Part shown: piece after piece, positions 36,629-46,841 of the stretch
How positions within the stretch are numbered: the first letter of the stretch is position 1
Layout of the letters: every line of letters starts with the position of its first letter
Made by a program: the position numbers and the translations under genes
Notes under the pieces: model-generated
Databases searched by the model: none
What the model saw: the letters and a program-made list of their open reading frames with translations, nothing else
Told to the model about the DNA's origin: nothing
Source: Rhizobium leguminosarum bv. trifolii WSM1325
Lineage (GTDB): Bacteria > Pseudomonadota > Alphaproteobacteria > Rhizobiales > Rhizobiaceae
Assembly (NCBI GenBank): GCA_000023185.1
Contig: CP001627.1
Location: 186,001-250,000 of the forward strand
Length of the DNA stretch: 64,000 nt
Direction: 5' to 3'

Positions 36629-36878
36629 CGTCGTAGCTTTCACCGCGCGCCAGCCGCTCAATCGCCTCGTCGAACAATTCGGCATGCTCGTCCGGCATCT
36701 CCGAAATGTGATGGGCACGACGCGGGTCCCCGCCGCTGCGCATCCGCTGATAGTGCTCATAGCTCATCAGCACGAAACGTGGCTTTCTGTGGCGGGTAAG
36801 AATAACCGGCTCGCGGCTCGCGACATCGGTGACATCACCAATCTGTTTATTGAGATCACCTGTCGTGAACTGCCGCAT
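36618..36878 (-). CDS. Phd/YefM-family antitoxin, second copy
   Basis: An 86-residue antitoxin beginning RQFTTGDLNKQIGDVTDVAS, followed by REPVILTRHRKPRFVLMSYE and HYQRM, the Phd/YefM DNA-binding core. The acidic tail ISEMPDEHAELFDEAIERLA is the toxin-binding part and is similar in layout to the antitoxin at 16.4 kb (PDELFAEFENAVEAY). ATG 36878 follows GGAGA at 8 nt; upstream in-frame ATGs lack a site. It overlaps the toxin start by 11 bp. Intact although its toxin is frameshifted. It lies between two BCAA operons. Confidence 0.8.
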   Translation of the reverse strand: MRQFTTGDLNKQIGDVTDVASREPVILTRHRKPRFVLMSYEHYQRMRSGGDPRRAHHISEMPDEHAELFDEAIERLARGESYDDEP

Positions 36879-37036
36879 GATTATCGTCTCCGGTTTAATT
36901 TCCATATATTCCATATTTTCAAGAAAATCACGCTCACGCGCCCTCGACAAGATTCGCAAGGCTCTTCGGCCGCATCATTCAAGGGCACTTTGACCCCGCC
37001 GCAACCCGCGCTACATATTTCAGCGGGAGGAGTGCC

Positions 37037-38182
37037 ATGTTTGATTTTTCGCTTGGCGAAACCGCGGACGCGATCCGTGAAACGACGGCGCGGTTTGCTG
37101 CCGATCATATTGCTCCGCTGGCCGTGGAGATCGACGAAAGCAACACGTTTCCACGCCAGCTCTGGCCCGAGATGGGTGCGCTCGGCCTGCATGGAATTAC
37201 CGTCGAGGAAGAATTCGGTGGCGCCGGTCTTGGTTATCTCGATCATGTCGTCGCCATGGAAGAGGTTTCGCGCGCCTCGGCCTCCGTGGGGCTCAGTTAC
37301 GGCGCCCATTCCAATCTCTGCGTCAACCAGATCCGCCGCTGGGCCTCGCCGGAACAAAAGCGCCGCTATCTGCCGAAGCTGATCTCCGGCGAACATGTCG
37401 GCTCGCTCGCCATGTCGGAGGTCGGCGCCGGTTCCGATGTTGTCTCCATGCGGTTGCGTGCCGAGAAAAAAGGCGACCGCTATGTTCTGAACGGCACCAA
37501 ATTCTGGATCACCAACGCGCCGCATGCCGATGTGCTTGTTGTCTATGCCAAGACGGATCCCGCGGCCGGCCCGAAAGGCATTTCCGCCTTGATCATCGAG
37601 AAAGGCCTGCCCGGTTTCGGCGTCTCCAAGAAGCTTTCCAAACTCGGCATGCGCGGCAGCGATACGGCCGAACTGGTCTTCGAGGATTGCGCGGTGCCGG
37701 CCGAGGCGCTGATGGGCAGGGAAGGCGAAGGCGTGAAGATCCTGATGTCCGGCCTCGATTATGAGCGCGCCGTGCTTGCCGGCGGGCCGCTCGGCATCAT
37801 GCAAGCCTGCCTCGATGTCGTGCTGCCCTATGTGCGCGATCGCAAGCAATTCGGCAAAGCGATCGGCGATTTCCAGCTGATGCAGGGCAAGATCGCCGAC
37901 ATGTATGTGGCGCTGAATTCGGCGCGCGCCTATGTCTATTCCGTCGCCCGCGCCTGCGATGCCGGCCGCGCGACGCGCACGGATGCTGCTGCCGCGATCC
38001 TTTTCGCCAGCGAGAACGCCGTGAAAGTGTCGCTGGAGGCGATCCAGGCGCTCGGCGGCGCCGGCTATACCAAGGAATGGCCGGTCGAACGCTTTTTGCG
38101 CGACGCCAAGCTTTACGATATCGGCGCCGGCACCAATGAGATCCGCCGCTACCTGATCGGCCGGGAGCTCATTGCATCATGA
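37037..38182 (+). CDS. liuA: Isovaleryl-CoA dehydrogenase
   Basis: A 381-residue acyl-CoA dehydrogenase. Diagnostic for isovaleryl-CoA dehydrogenase is the helix-G Glu in [17 protein letters not shown] together with [14 protein letters not shown] at the C-terminus, where other family members carry the catalytic Glu. Also present: [20 protein letters not shown] and [17 protein letters not shown]. It converts isovaleryl-CoA to 3-methylcrotonyl-CoA in leucine catabolism, passing electrons to ETF. GGGAGGAG precedes the ATG. First gene of a five-gene plus-strand operon; its stop overlaps the carboxylase beta gene by 4 bp. Confidence 0.92.
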   Translation: MFDFSLGETADAIRETTARFAADHIAPLAVEIDESNTFPRQLWPEMGALGLHGITVEEEFGGAGLGYLDHVVAMEEVSRASASVGLSYGAHSNLCVNQIRRWASPEQKRRYLPKLISGEHVGSLAMSEVGAGSDVVSMRLRAEKKGDRYVLNGTKFWITNAPHADVLVVYAKTDPAAGPKGISALIIEKGLPGFGVSKKLSKLGMRGSDTAELVFEDCAVPAEALMGREGEGVKILMSGLDYERAVLAGGPLGIMQACLDVVLPYVRDRKQFGKAIGDFQLMQGKIADMYVALNSARAYVYSVARACDAGRATRTDAAAAILFASENAVKVSLEAIQALGGAGYTKEWPVERFLRDAKLYDIGAGTNEIRRYLIGRELIAS

Positions 38183-39789
38183 CGGTGATTTCGACTGCGA
38201 TCGATCGCGACAGCGACAGCTTCAAGGCCAATGCCAGCAAGAATAAAGCCCTGATCGACGAACTCCTCAATCGTTCGGCGAAAGCGCGCGAGGGCGGATC
38301 GCAAACGGCGCGCGAGCGCCATACCGGCAAAGGCAAGCTGCTGCCGCGCGATCGCATCCAGCTGCTCATCGATGCCGGCAGCCCGTTCCTGGAGATCGGC
38401 ACGCTGGCCGCCAACGGCATGTATGATGACGAGGCGCCCGGCGCCGGCATCATATCCGGCATCGGCCGCGTGTCCGGCCGCGAGGTGATGATCGTCGCCA
38501 ATGACGCGACGGTGAAGGGCGGCGCTTATTTCCCCATGACGGTGAAGAAACATCTGCGGGCGCAGGAGATCGCCATGCAGAACCGCCTGCCCTGCATCTA
38601 TCTCGTCGATAGCGGCGGCGCCAATCTTCCGCACCAGGCCGAGGTCTTTCCCGACCGCGATCATTTCGGCGCGATCTTCTACAATCAGGCGCAGATGTCC
38701 GCCGAGGGAATCCCGCAGATCGCCTGCGTGATGGGCAGTTGCACCGCCGGCGGCGCCTACGTGCCCGCCATGTCCGACGAGACGGTCATCGTGCGCAATC
38801 AGGGCACGATCTTCCTCGCCGGCCCGCCGCTGGTGAAGGCCGCGACCGGCGAGATCATTTCAGCCGAAGAACTCGGCGGCGCCGAAACCCATGGCCGTCG
38901 CTCCGGCGTCGTCGATCATGTCGCCGAAAACGACGAGCATGCGCTGCTGCTCGTGCGTGATATCGCAGCCACTCTCAACAGCGTGAAGGCCATTGATATC
39001 GACCTGCAGCAGCCACGGCCGCCCAAACTCGATCCCGAGGATCTCTGCGGCCTGATCCCGGGGGATGTGCGCTCGCCCTATGATGTGCGGGAGGTCATCG
39101 GCCGGATCGTCGATGGCTCGGAACTGCATGAGTTCAAGCCGCTCTACGGCACCACGCTGGTCTGCGGCTTCGCCCGCATATGGGGCATGCCCGTCGCCGT
39201 CATCGCCAATAACGGCGTGCTGTTTTCCGAAAGCGCGCTGAAGGGCGCGCATTTCATCGAGCTTGCCTGCCAGCGCCGCGTGCCTTTGCTTTTCCTGCAA
39301 AACATCTCCGGCTTCATGGTCGGCGGCCGTTATGAGGCCGGCGGCATTGCCAAGGATGGGGCAAAGCTGGTGACGGCGGTTGCGACCGCGAGCGTGCCGA
39401 AGGTCACGGTCATCATCGGCGGCAGCTTCGGCGCCGGCAATTACGGCATGTGCGGCCGCGCCTATCGCCCGCGCTTTCTCTTCACCTGGCCGAACAGCCG
39501 CATCAGCGTGATGGGCGGCGAACAGGCGGCCTCGGTGCTCGCCACGATCCGCCGAGACTCCACGGAGGCGCGCGGTGAGAATTGGCCAATTGAAGAGGAG
39601 GAAGCCTTCAAGGCGCCGATCCGCGCCGGCTACGAGGCCGAGGGCAATCCCTATTATGCCACGGCTCGCCTCTGGGACGACGGCATCATCGATCCGCGCC
39701 AGACACGGGACGTGCTGGGCCTTGCCTTTTCCGCCTGCCTGAATGCGCCGATCCCGAAAGGGCCGCGCTTCGGCCTGTTCAGGATGTGA
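38179..39789 (+). CDS. liuB: 3-Methylcrotonyl-CoA carboxylase, carboxyltransferase (beta) subunit
   Basis: A 536-residue biotin-dependent carboxyltransferase with N- and C-terminal crotonase-like halves. Family segments: [80 protein letters not shown], and [20 protein letters not shown]. The [18 protein letters not shown] wording is that of methylcrotonyl-CoA rather than propionyl-CoA carboxylase. It moves CO2 from biotin to 3-methylcrotonyl-CoA. Overlaps liuA by 4 bp; the alpha subunit follows after 7 bp. Confidence 0.93.
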   Translation: MTVISTAIDRDSDSFKANASKNKALIDELLNRSAKAREGGSQTARERHTGKGKLLPRDRIQLLIDAGSPFLEIGTLAANGMYDDEAPGAGIISGIGRVSGREVMIVANDATVKGGAYFPMTVKKHLRAQEIAMQNRLPCIYLVDSGGANLPHQAEVFPDRDHFGAIFYNQAQMSAEGIPQIACVMGSCTAGGAYVPAMSDETVIVRNQGTIFLAGPPLVKAATGEIISAEELGGAETHGRRSGVVDHVAENDEHALLLVRDIAATLNSVKAIDIDLQQPRPPKLDPEDLCGLIPGDVRSPYDVREVIGRIVDGSELHEFKPLYGTTLVCGFARIWGMPVAVIANNGVLFSESALKGAHFIELACQRRVPLLFLQNISGFMVGGRYEAGGIAKDGAKLVTAVATASVPKVTVIIGGSFGAGNYGMCGRAYRPRFLFTWPNSRISVMGGEQAASVLATIRRDSTEARGENWPIEEEEAFKAPIRAGYEAEGNPYYATARLWDDGIIDPRQTRDVLGLAFSACLNAPIPKGPRFGLFRM

Positions 39790-39796
39790 GGCGCCG

Positions 39797-41662
39797 ATGA
39801 TGGAAAGCCTTCTCATTGCCAACAGGGGCGAAATCGCTCGCCGCATCATCCGCACGGCCAAGATGCTCGGCATCCGCACCATCGCCGTCTATTCCGAGGC
39901 CGATGCCGGCCTCCCCTTCGTAAGCGAGGCGGACGAGGCGATCGCCATCGGCCCCTCGCCGGCCCGCGAAAGCTACCTCTCGCAGGAACGCATCCTCGAT
40001 GCCGCCCGGAAAACCGGCGCTGCCGCGATCCATCCCGGCTACGGTTTCCTTTCGGAAAATGCCGGATTTGCCGAAGCGGTGGAAAAGGCCGGCATCATCT
40101 GGGTCGGCGCGCCCCCTGCCGCAATCCGGGCAATGGGGCTCAAGGATGCGGCCAAGGAATTGATGCAAGCAGCCGGCGTGCCTGTGACCCCCGGCTATAT
40201 CGGCGCGGACCAGAGCGAAGAGAGGCTGACGGCCGAGGCTGATATCATTGGTTATCCCGTGCTCATCAAGGCGGTCGCTGGTGGTGGCGGCAAGGGCATG
40301 CGCCGCGTCGATCGCCCACAGGATTTCGCCGAACTTCTCGCCTCCTGCCGCCGTGAGGCGGCTGCCGCCTTCGGCGATGACCGCGTTCTGATCGAACGCT
40401 ATATCGCCAATCCGCGCCATATCGAGGTGCAGGTTTTCGCCGACAAGCTCGGCAATTGCGTTCATCTCTTCGAACGCGACTGTTCGCTGCAGCGCCGTCA
40501 CCAGAAGGTCATCGAGGAGGCCCCTGCTCCCGGTCTCGATGCCGCCACGCGGGCAGTAATCTGCGATGCGGCGGTGAAAGCCGCAAGAGCGGTGAATTAC
40601 GTCGGCGCCGGCACCATCGAATTCATCGCCGATGCCTCGGAAGGCCTTCGCGAAGATCGCATCTGGTTCATGGAGATGAACACCCGCCTGCAGGTGGAAC
40701 ATCCGGTCACCGAGGCAATTACTGGCGAGGATCTGGTGCTCTGGCAGTTGAAGGTCGCTAGCGGCGAACCGCTGCCGAAAATGCAGGACGAGATCGCCAT
40801 GAACGGCTGGGCCTTCGAAGCCCGGCTCTATGCCGAAAATCCTGCCGCCGGCTATCTGCCGTCGATCGGCCGGCTCGAACATCTACGCCTGCCAGAAACA
40901 GTCCGCGTCGATAGCGGTGTCGAGCAAGGGGATGACATCACCGCCTTCTATGACCCGATGATTGCCAAGGTCATTGCGCATGGGCCGAACCGCGAGGCGG
41001 CACTTTCGAAGCTCGCAGCCGCCTGCGCTGGCATCGAGGTCTGGCCGGTCAGATCCAATGCCGGTCTTCTCGCCCGCATCGCCATCGATCCGGATTTTCG
41101 CGCAGCTCGGATCGATACCGGCTTTCTCGATCGTCATGACGAAAGGCTTGTGGCGACGGAGCCGAGCGAAACTGCAATCGATAGCGCGGCCACGGCGCTT
41201 TTAAAGAACACCGATGGTAATCCCTGGACCGCGCTGACCGGGTTCCGCATCGCCGGCGCAGAGGACAAGAGGGTGCGCATCCGTATTGGCGATCACCTCC
41301 ATTGGGGGCAATCGCGTCCGGAGTTTGAGGCCAATACCATCACGATCGGTGAAACCACGGTGCTTTTCGAGGCCGGCAATGCCTGGCCGATCAGCCTGCC
41401 CGTCGCCAGCGAGGTCGAGGCAAGTCAGAGTGCCGGCGATGGCGCGATCCTGTCGCCCATGCCCGGCCTCGTCATTTCGGTGGATGTCGCCGACGGCGAT
41501 CGTGTCGCCAAGGGCGACCGCCTGCTAACGGTCGAAGCGATGAAAATGGAACATTCTCTGCGTGCGCCCTTCGACGGCATCGTCGAAAAGCTGCAGGTTT
41601 CCTCGGGGATCAGGGTCTCGGAAAACCAGCTGGTCGTCAGCATTGTGAAGGAGCAGGATTGA
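39797..41662 (+). CDS. liuD: 3-Methylcrotonyl-CoA carboxylase, biotin carboxylase (alpha) subunit
   Basis: A 621-residue protein with a biotin carboxylase domain ([38 protein letters not shown]-grasp loop [34 protein letters not shown]), a central BT-type linker domain and a C-terminal biotinyl domain ([19 protein letters not shown], Lys biotinylated). It carboxylates its biotin with bicarbonate and ATP. ATG 39797 (MMESLL) follows the liuB stop by 7 bp; an earlier in-frame ATG lies within liuB. The stop TGA shares a base with the MaoC ATG. Somewhat shorter than the usual 650-670 residues because the linker is compact. Confidence 0.93.
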   Translation: MMESLLIANRGEIARRIIRTAKMLGIRTIAVYSEADAGLPFVSEADEAIAIGPSPARESYLSQERILDAARKTGAAAIHPGYGFLSENAGFAEAVEKAGIIWVGAPPAAIRAMGLKDAAKELMQAAGVPVTPGYIGADQSEERLTAEADIIGYPVLIKAVAGGGGKGMRRVDRPQDFAELLASCRREAAAAFGDDRVLIERYIANPRHIEVQVFADKLGNCVHLFERDCSLQRRHQKVIEEAPAPGLDAATRAVICDAAVKAARAVNYVGAGTIEFIADASEGLREDRIWFMEMNTRLQVEHPVTEAITGEDLVLWQLKVASGEPLPKMQDEIAMNGWAFEARLYAENPAAGYLPSIGRLEHLRLPETVRVDSGVEQGDDITAFYDPMIAKVIAHGPNREAALSKLAAACAGIEVWPVRSNAGLLARIAIDPDFRAARIDTGFLDRHDERLVATEPSETAIDSAATALLKNTDGNPWTALTGFRIAGAEDKRVRIRIGDHLHWGQSRPEFEANTITIGETTVLFEAGNAWPISLPVASEVEASQSAGDGAILSPMPGLVISVDVADGDRVAKGDRLLTVEAMKMEHSLRAPFDGIVEKLQVSSGIRVSENQLVVSIVKEQD

Positions 41663-42114
41663 TGGCCGGCCGTTATTTCGACGAATGGACGGTCGGCGAC
41701 CGCATCGCCCACGACATCCGCCGCACGGTCACCGAGACCGACAATCTGCTGTTCACGACGCTCTCCCACAATCCGCAACCGCTGCATCTCGATGCCGACT
41801 ATGCGGCCGGCACCGAATTCGGCCGGATCGTCGTCAACGGCACCTTCACTTTTGCCCTCACCGTCGGCCTTTCGGTCGGCGACACAACGCTCGGCACGCT
41901 CGTCGCCAATCTCGGCTATGACAAGGTAACGATGCCAAAGCCGGTCTTCATCGGCGATACGCTGCGGGTGGAAACGGAAGTGATGGAGCTGCGTCGCTCG
42001 AACTCCCGCCCCGATGCCGGCATCGTCACCTTCCGGCATATCACCCTGAACCAGCGCGGCGAGATCGTCTGCCAGTGCCTGCGCACGGCAATGCTGAAGG
42101 TGAAACCGTCATGA
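41662..42114 (+). CDS. MaoC-family hot-dog hydratase
   Basis: A 150-residue single hot-dog domain. The hydratase motif is visible as [20 protein letters not shown] (catalytic Asp/His region: N-P-x-H-x-D), followed by [19 protein letters not shown] and [15 protein letters not shown]. MaoC proteins hydrate enoyl-CoAs. In the classical leucine pathway, 3-methylglutaconyl-CoA is hydrated by a crotonase (LiuC), which is absent here; the gene's place directly after the carboxylase makes this protein the natural candidate replacement. It is translationally coupled to liuD (TGATG) and to the next gene (ATGA). The substrate is inference; mesaconyl-CoA hydratase-like activity is the alternative. Confidence 0.8.
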   Translation: MAGRYFDEWTVGDRIAHDIRRTVTETDNLLFTTLSHNPQPLHLDADYAAGTEFGRIVVNGTFTFALTVGLSVGDTTLGTLVANLGYDKVTMPKPVFIGDTLRVETEVMELRRSNSRPDAGIVTFRHITLNQRGEIVCQCLRTAMLKVKPS

Positions 42115-42947
42115 AGCTGCGCTCGCTGCTCTTTGCGCCCGGTGACCGGCCGGAGCGTTTCGAAAAAGCGCTCGCCTCAGGCGCCGACGCCGTCATTCTC
42201 GACCTGGAAGATTCGGTTGCGCCCCTAAACAAGCCGAAAGCGCGCGAGAGCGTGCACGAGTTCGTCCTGCATCATGCCGGCGAGACCGCTCTCCTGATCC
42301 GCATCAATCCCCTCGCCTCGCCAGAATTCGAAGGCGACCTTGCCGCTTTGAGCGGCCTTCGTCCTTTTGCGATCGTGCTGCCGAAGGCCGAGGGTGCCGC
42401 TTCGGTGCTGAAGCTTGCAGGCTCTCTTGCATCTGCAATGCCCATCTTGCCGATCGCAACCGAAACGCCATCCGCGATCTTCGAGATCGGCAGCTACCGG
42501 AATGTCGCGACCAGCCTCTGCGGCCTGACCTGGGGTGCTGAGGATCTGCCTGCCGCGATGGGGGCTACGACCGCGCGGAGGACGGATGGCCGCTACACGC
42601 CGCCTTACGAGCTTGCCCGCTCGCTCACGCTGTTCGCAGCCCATGCCGCCGGCGTTCCGGCAATCGACACCGTCTATCCCGATTTCCACGATCTCAACGG
42701 TCTCAGGGCCTATGTCGGCCGAGCCCGGCGCGACGGCTTTTCCGGCATGATGGCCATCCATCCGAGCCAGATCGAAACGATCAATCACACCTTCACGCCG
42801 GATCCGTCCGAGATCGCCTGGGCCGAGAAAGTCGCCGCCGCCTTCGCCGCCAGCCCAGACGCGGGTGTCATCCAGCTCGACGGGCGCATGCTGGACCTGC
42901 CGCATCTCAAGCTCGCGACCCGCATTCTCGATGTGGCCGGGCGATAG
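42111..42947 (+). CDS. CitE/HpcH-family CoA-ester lyase
   Basis: A 278-residue TIM-barrel lyase: [40 protein letters not shown] (metal-binding Glu and Asp), [57 protein letters not shown] and [13 protein letters not shown]. This is the citrate-lyase-beta/malyl-CoA lyase family, which cleaves 3-hydroxyacyl-CoA esters (malyl-, methylmalyl-, citramalyl-CoA). The classical final enzyme of leucine breakdown, HMG-CoA lyase (LiuE, a different fold), is absent from the operon. This protein may take its place or process a side product. It ends 17 bp from the convergent efflux gene. Confidence 0.82.
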   Translation: MKLRSLLFAPGDRPERFEKALASGADAVILDLEDSVAPLNKPKARESVHEFVLHHAGETALLIRINPLASPEFEGDLAALSGLRPFAIVLPKAEGAASVLKLAGSLASAMPILPIATETPSAIFEIGSYRNVATSLCGLTWGAEDLPAAMGATTARRTDGRYTPPYELARSLTLFAAHAAGVPAIDTVYPDFHDLNGLRAYVGRARRDGFSGMMAIHPSQIETINHTFTPDPSEIAWAEKVAAAFAASPDAGVIQLDGRMLDLPHLKLATRILDVAGR

Positions 42948-42964
42948 AGCAAATGCGCCACCAA

Positions 42965-44398
42965 TCAGCCCGCCTTTGCGGTGTGCTTGGAGGCGGCGTT
43001 CTCTCGGTTGAGGTAGCCGGCACCGATGGCGACGTAGAGATCCACATAGTCCTTGGCAACCTGTTGCACGGTGTCGGCAAGGCTCTCCTGGGCATCGGAG
43101 ACCGACCGCTGCGCCTCCAGGACATCGAGCAATGACGAGGCGCCATCCTTGTAGCTCGTGGTCGAAAGCGCAAGCGACTCCTGTGCCGTTTGCACCTGTC
43201 TGCGCAACGGTTCGAGCGTCTGCGTGTCACGGCGAACAGCCGACAGCGCATTTTCCACCTCTTCGACCCCGTTCAGCACCGCCGCTTTCCAGGCGAGATA
43301 TTGGGTCCTGGCATCGGATTTTTCGATGTCGACATTCGCACGCAATTTGCCGCCATCGAAGATCGGCAGGTTGAGTGTCGGCCCGAAGGTCCAACTGGTC
43401 AGAGTTCCGCCGCTTGCACCGGATGATTTGACCCAGCTCGGCGAGATCGAGCCGGATAGAGAGATCGACGGGTAGAGCTGGGCTTCCGCGGCCCCGATAT
43501 CGGCGACAGCCGCCGCCAGCTCGCGTTCCGCCTTGCGGATATCGGGACGGTTGCGGATGAGATCGGCCGGAATGCCGGCCCGAATGTCGCCGCGGAAAAC
43601 CGGCTGGCCGGCGCTTTTCTGCAGTTCGCCCATCAGCGAGGCCGCCGGCATCCCGAGCAGAGTGGCAATGTGATGGCCCGATTCGGTGAAGCTCTGTTCG
43701 AGGCCAGGAATGTCGGACTTTGTCGACTGTACCAGACCCTCGGCCTGAACGACGTCGAGGCGGGAGGCCGCACCCGCCTTGAGCTGCAGCTGCGTGAGTT
43801 CGTAAGTCTGTTGGCGGGATTTCAAATTCGCCTGCGAAAGCGCGATGCGCTGCTGATAATAGCGGGCGTCGATATAGCTCTCGACCAGGTCTTTCAGAAA
43901 GGTGAGCTTTGCATTGTCGGCCGTTGCATAGGCGGCCCCCAGCGAGGCGATCGCACTCTCCTTCGAGCGACGGTACTGGCCGAAGATGTCGAGCAGCCAG
44001 GAAAGGCTGGCCTCGCCACCTGTCTCATTCGTGGTACCGATCGTCGTACGCTCAGAACCCTTCTCACCGGATACCGTGTGCGATGCGCCGACATCGAGGC
44101 TCGGCAGGCCACCGGCAGCGGCAACCGTGACATTGGCGGAAGCCGAATTGATGCGCTCGAGCGCCTGCAGGACATCAAGGTTCTCGCTGCGGCCATGAGC
44201 CACCAGGCCGTCGAGCCGCTTGTCACGATAAGCCGTCCACCACTGCGCCGCCACGACATCGCCGTTGCTCTTGGTACTCCCCTCTTTGAATTTAGCAGGA
44301 AGCGGCATCTCTGGGGGTACGTGATTCGGGCCGCTGACGCAGCCTGCCAGCAGAAGCGTGACCGCCGATGCGGCGTAGCGGAGCGATGATAGGTTCAT
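42965..44398 (-). CDS. Outer-membrane efflux lipoprotein (OprM/NodT family)
   Basis: A 477-residue RND-type outer-membrane factor. A lipoprotein signal ends in TLLLAGC with Cys at residue 20. Two OEP repeats follow, each with long coiled-coil helices (SENLDVLQALERINSASANV; YELTQLQLKAGAASRLDVVQ; IPADLIRNRPDIRKAERELA; SYKDGASSLLDVLEAQRSVS). It would form the trimeric exit duct for a tripartite pump, but no membrane-fusion or RND gene is adjacent. GTG 44416 could add six residues; ATG 44398 gives a normal lipoprotein signal. The promoter region carries a 40-bp repeat element shared with the two-component genes just upstream, which probably regulate it. Confidence 0.88.
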   Translation of the reverse strand: MNLSSLRYAASAVTLLLAGCVSGPNHVPPEMPLPAKFKEGSTKSNGDVVAAQWWTAYRDKRLDGLVAHGRSENLDVLQALERINSASANVTVAAAGGLPSLDVGASHTVSGEKGSERTTIGTTNETGGEASLSWLLDIFGQYRRSKESAIASLGAAYATADNAKLTFLKDLVESYIDARYYQQRIALSQANLKSRQQTYELTQLQLKAGAASRLDVVQAEGLVQSTKSDIPGLEQSFTESGHHIATLLGMPAASLMGELQKSAGQPVFRGDIRAGIPADLIRNRPDIRKAERELAAAVADIGAAEAQLYPSISLSGSISPSWVKSSGASGGTLTSWTFGPTLNLPIFDGGKLRANVDIEKSDARTQYLAWKAAVLNGVEEVENALSAVRRDTQTLEPLRRQVQTAQESLALSTTSYKDGASSLLDVLEAQRSVSDAQESLADTVQQVAKDYVDLYVAIGAGYLNRENAASKHTAKAG

Positions 44399-44465
44399 GC
44401 AGAGCGACGGATTCACGGGCGAGCTTTCTGAACCGGGATCGTGGGTTCAGGCTTAGCGACGCCAA

Positions 44466-44505
44466 CGTTAATGGCGGTAAAGACACTGTAAAGTTAGGTA
44501 AAATC
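44466..44505 (+). promoter_or_regulatory. 40-bp direct-repeat element A, upstream of the efflux gene
   Basis: Read on the plus strand it runs from CGTTAATGGCGG through GTAAAGACACTGTAAAG to TTAGGTAAAA. GTAAA-like half-sites recur about every 11 bp, as expected for an OmpR/CpxR-type response regulator. Two further copies align without gaps (46555-46594 and 46842-46881, both on the minus strand). It lies about 70-110 bp upstream of the efflux lipoprotein start. Confidence 0.7.
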
Positions 44506-44516
44506 GCTGGGCCGGA

Positions 44517-45806
44517 TCAGGCTTGGTCGTCAGCCGAACCATAGAGTGTCGGCTTTCGGGGAAGCTCCAGGGTGATTGCCAGACCTCCGGCATCCGGCAA
44601 CGACGCATGTACCCGCCCGCCATGGCGCTCGATGGCCTGTCTGGTGATGGCCAGACCCAGGCCATATCCACCTCTCGGTACAGCCTCGTTTCCGCGTGAG
44701 AACGGTTGGAAGATCCGTTCGAGTTCGTCTCGACTGACACCTGGCCCCTGATCGGTAACACAGATTTTGAGGCGCTCGTCTGTCGTCTCGCACGATACGG
44801 ATATACGCGAATGCTCGGCTGTGTACTTGACGGCGTTGCGGACGACGTTTTCGAGCGCCCTGTAGATGAGCTCGCCTTCGACTTCGGCGCGGAAAACGCC
44901 CTCGACACTGGTTGTGATTGAGACCTCCCGCGCCTGAGCTTCGAATGCCGCATCGCCGAGAATTTCGTTGAGCAGCTCGATGACATCAAGAGCGTGCGTT
45001 TTCAGCGGCCGGCTGGATCCGGCAGTCAACCTGGCAAGCGTCAGAACTTCGCCGACCAGCGCATCCAGCCGTTCGACCTCCCGGTCCATGCGGTCTAGCA
45101 TGGCGCCGAGTTTCGCCGGGCTCTGCCGGAGCACGCCGACGGCGGCCTGTAGGCGGGACAAAGGCGAACGCAGCTCGTGGGAGACATCATGGAACAGCCT
45201 CTGCTGCGCATCCTGCAGCTCCTGAAGCCGGGCGGCGCTGGAATCGAAGTCATGCGCAAGCGCGGTAACCTCGTCCTTTCGGCCGGCCATCTTGTCACCG
45301 ATGCGGAAATCGAAGCGGCCATGCGCGAGCGCGCTCAAGCCATCGCGCAGATGCACCACGGGACGAATGAGATATCGGGCGAGTGCACCTGCCGAAATCG
45401 TGCTCGAAATCAGGATCGTGAGCCACGGCAAGAACGGACCGAAGTTCTCGAACGTGAACGTCGCCTTGGCCGGCAGGGAAATCTGGTAGCAAACCTCGTC
45501 CTTCAGGACGAATCGTGTGTCGACGGTCTTTTGAACCTCGCAGGCATCGGCTTTCGCCGTTTTGGAGATCGTCAGACCAGATGGTAGCGTCTCTTCACTT
45601 GCGCGCACGAAATGCGCGGCGGCATCCTCGCCATCTCTGGCGAGCATGTTTGCGGTGAGATTCAGGGCAATCACTCGCCGCTCTTCCTCCAGTTCGCGCG
45701 CAAAAGGAACGCCCTGGAGGAAATTGACGAGCAGGATGATAACGCCGACGGTTGCCGCCATCGTCAACCAGATCGTCGTGAAGAATTTCCAGAAAAGCCG
45801 GGGCAT
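44517..45806 (-). CDS. Sensor histidine kinase, OmpR-partner type
   Basis: A 429-residue membrane kinase. TM1 (FFTTIWLTMAATVGVIILLV), a periplasmic loop of ~110 residues with one Cys pair, TM2 (LTILISSTISAGALARYL), HAMP (RPVVHLRDGLSALAHGRFDF), dimerisation/phosphoacceptor FHDVSHELRSPLSRL, then the N box (ENVVRNAVKYTAE), G1 (DQGPGVS) and G2 (GGYGLGLAI). The layout is CpxA-like. ATG 45806 is used because upstream codons overlap the response-regulator gene. The start is 2 bp after the regulator's stop. Signal unknown; the linked efflux gene suggests envelope stress or a toxic compound. Confidence 0.9.
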   Translation of the reverse strand: MPRLFWKFFTTIWLTMAATVGVIILLVNFLQGVPFARELEEERRVIALNLTANMLARDGEDAAAHFVRASEETLPSGLTISKTAKADACEVQKTVDTRFVLKDEVCYQISLPAKATFTFENFGPFLPWLTILISSTISAGALARYLIRPVVHLRDGLSALAHGRFDFRIGDKMAGRKDEVTALAHDFDSSAARLQELQDAQQRLFHDVSHELRSPLSRLQAAVGVLRQSPAKLGAMLDRMDREVERLDALVGEVLTLARLTAGSSRPLKTHALDVIELLNEILGDAAFEAQAREVSITTSVEGVFRAEVEGELIYRALENVVRNAVKYTAEHSRISVSCETTDERLKICVTDQGPGVSRDELERIFQPFSRGNEAVPRGGYGLGLAITRQAIERHGGRVHASLPDAGGLAITLELPRKPTLYGSADDQA

Positions 45807-45808
45807 AC

Positions 45809-46501
45809 TCAGTCCACGAGAAGTTGATAGCCTTGGCCGCGAACGGACTGGATCCAGGATTGGCCATCCTCCCTCAGTCCGAGCTTCTGGCGAACGCTGC
45901 TGATATGGACGTCGATCCGGCGATCGAACGGGGTCAGCGGCTTGCCGAAGGCCCGCTTCGAAATGTCCTGCTTCGACACGAGCTGGCCGGCGCTGCGGGC
46001 GAGGACCTCGAGCAGGCTGAATTCCGTGCCGGTCAGGTCCAAGCTTTCGCCGCGCCATTCGGCGATCCTGCTGCCAGGATGGATCACGAGTTTTCCCGCC
46101 CTTATGATGTCGATCGAAGCACCGGCCGCCGGCTGGCCCGCCCGGCGGAGGATGGCGCGCAGTCTCGCCGCAAGTTCGCCCGGCGAGCATGGCTTCGGCA
46201 CATAGTCGTCGGCGCCGAGATTGAGACCCGATATCCTGTCGACGTCATCGCCCCTTGCGGTAAGCATCAGCACAGGAACCTGGCTGAGCTTCCTGATCCT
46301 CTGCAGAACCTCGATCCCGTTCATCCGAGGCATCATGATGTCGAGCACGATAATATCAACCGTATTGCCGGCCGCCGCGGCAATGGCGGCGCGCCCGTCT
46401 GTATCCGTGACGACCTCATATCCTTCTTCGACCAGATATTCCTGCAGAAGCGTCGTCAGCTCGGCATCGTCGTCGATAAGGAGAACCTTGTTCATTCGCA
46501 T
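45809..46501 (-). CDS. OmpR/CpxR-type response regulator
   Basis: A 230-residue response regulator. Receiver domain: LLIDDDAELTTLLQEYLVEE (acidic pocket), phosphoacceptor Asp in IIVLDIMMPRMNG, switch Thr in PVLMLTARGDD and Lys in YVPKPCSP. C-terminal winged helix: LDLTGTEFSLLEVLARSAGQ, DRRIDVHISSVRQKLG, IQSVRGQGYQLL. It pairs with the histidine kinase encoded immediately downstream. A conserved direct-repeat element lies 54-93 bp upstream of the start, so autoregulation is likely. The start may be ATG 46501 or ATG 46495. Confidence 0.92.
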   Translation of the reverse strand: MRMNKVLLIDDDAELTTLLQEYLVEEGYEVVTDTDGRAAIAAAAGNTVDIIVLDIMMPRMNGIEVLQRIRKLSQVPVLMLTARGDDVDRISGLNLGADDYVPKPCSPGELAARLRAILRRAGQPAAGASIDIIRAGKLVIHPGSRIAEWRGESLDLTGTEFSLLEVLARSAGQLVSKQDISKRAFGKPLTPFDRRIDVHISSVRQKLGLREDGQSWIQSVRGQGYQLLVD

Positions 46502-46554
46502 TATCCGCTCTCAATCCCGGCAAGCCATACAGCACAAATACAGTCGCGCAGCCA

Positions 46555-46594
46555 AGTTTTACCTAACTTAACATTAACTTGACCGCACTTAACG
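46555..46594 (-). promoter_or_regulatory. 40-bp direct-repeat element B, upstream of the response regulator
   Basis: On the minus strand it reads CGTTAAGTGCGG, TCAAGTTAATG, TTAAGTTAGGTAAAA, with TNAAG half-sites spaced about 11 bp. It aligns base for base with element A (44466-44505) and element C (46842-46881). Likely autoregulatory site of the response regulator. Confidence 0.7.
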
Positions 46595-46841
46595 TTCGTC
46601 CCGCTACTGATCCTGCCATGACATAATACGCGCTGAAACCGGATTGCAGCGACATGGCCCGCAATCCCTCGTTGAGTTGGCGCGGATCGGGAAAAGGCAT
46701 CGATGCCTTTGACCACCTCTTCGGTCGAATTCCCCCCCGGAACGAGACCGCGGGACGCGTTACCCCGCAGGCGGCCCCGCGCCGCCTGCGCGTCCTGCAT
46801 TTTCTCGGCCAACAGCGTACCTGGCCTGTGTCGCAGAGAGA

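Noticed and set aside
43326..43335. ATGTCGACAT inside the efflux coding region
   Set aside because: Same palindrome as the putative GntR sites but intragenic; taken as evidence that the word can occur by chance.
46501..46812. 103-codon minus-strand frame upstream of the response regulator
   Set aside because: It spans the regulatory element and has no ribosome site; likely chance.
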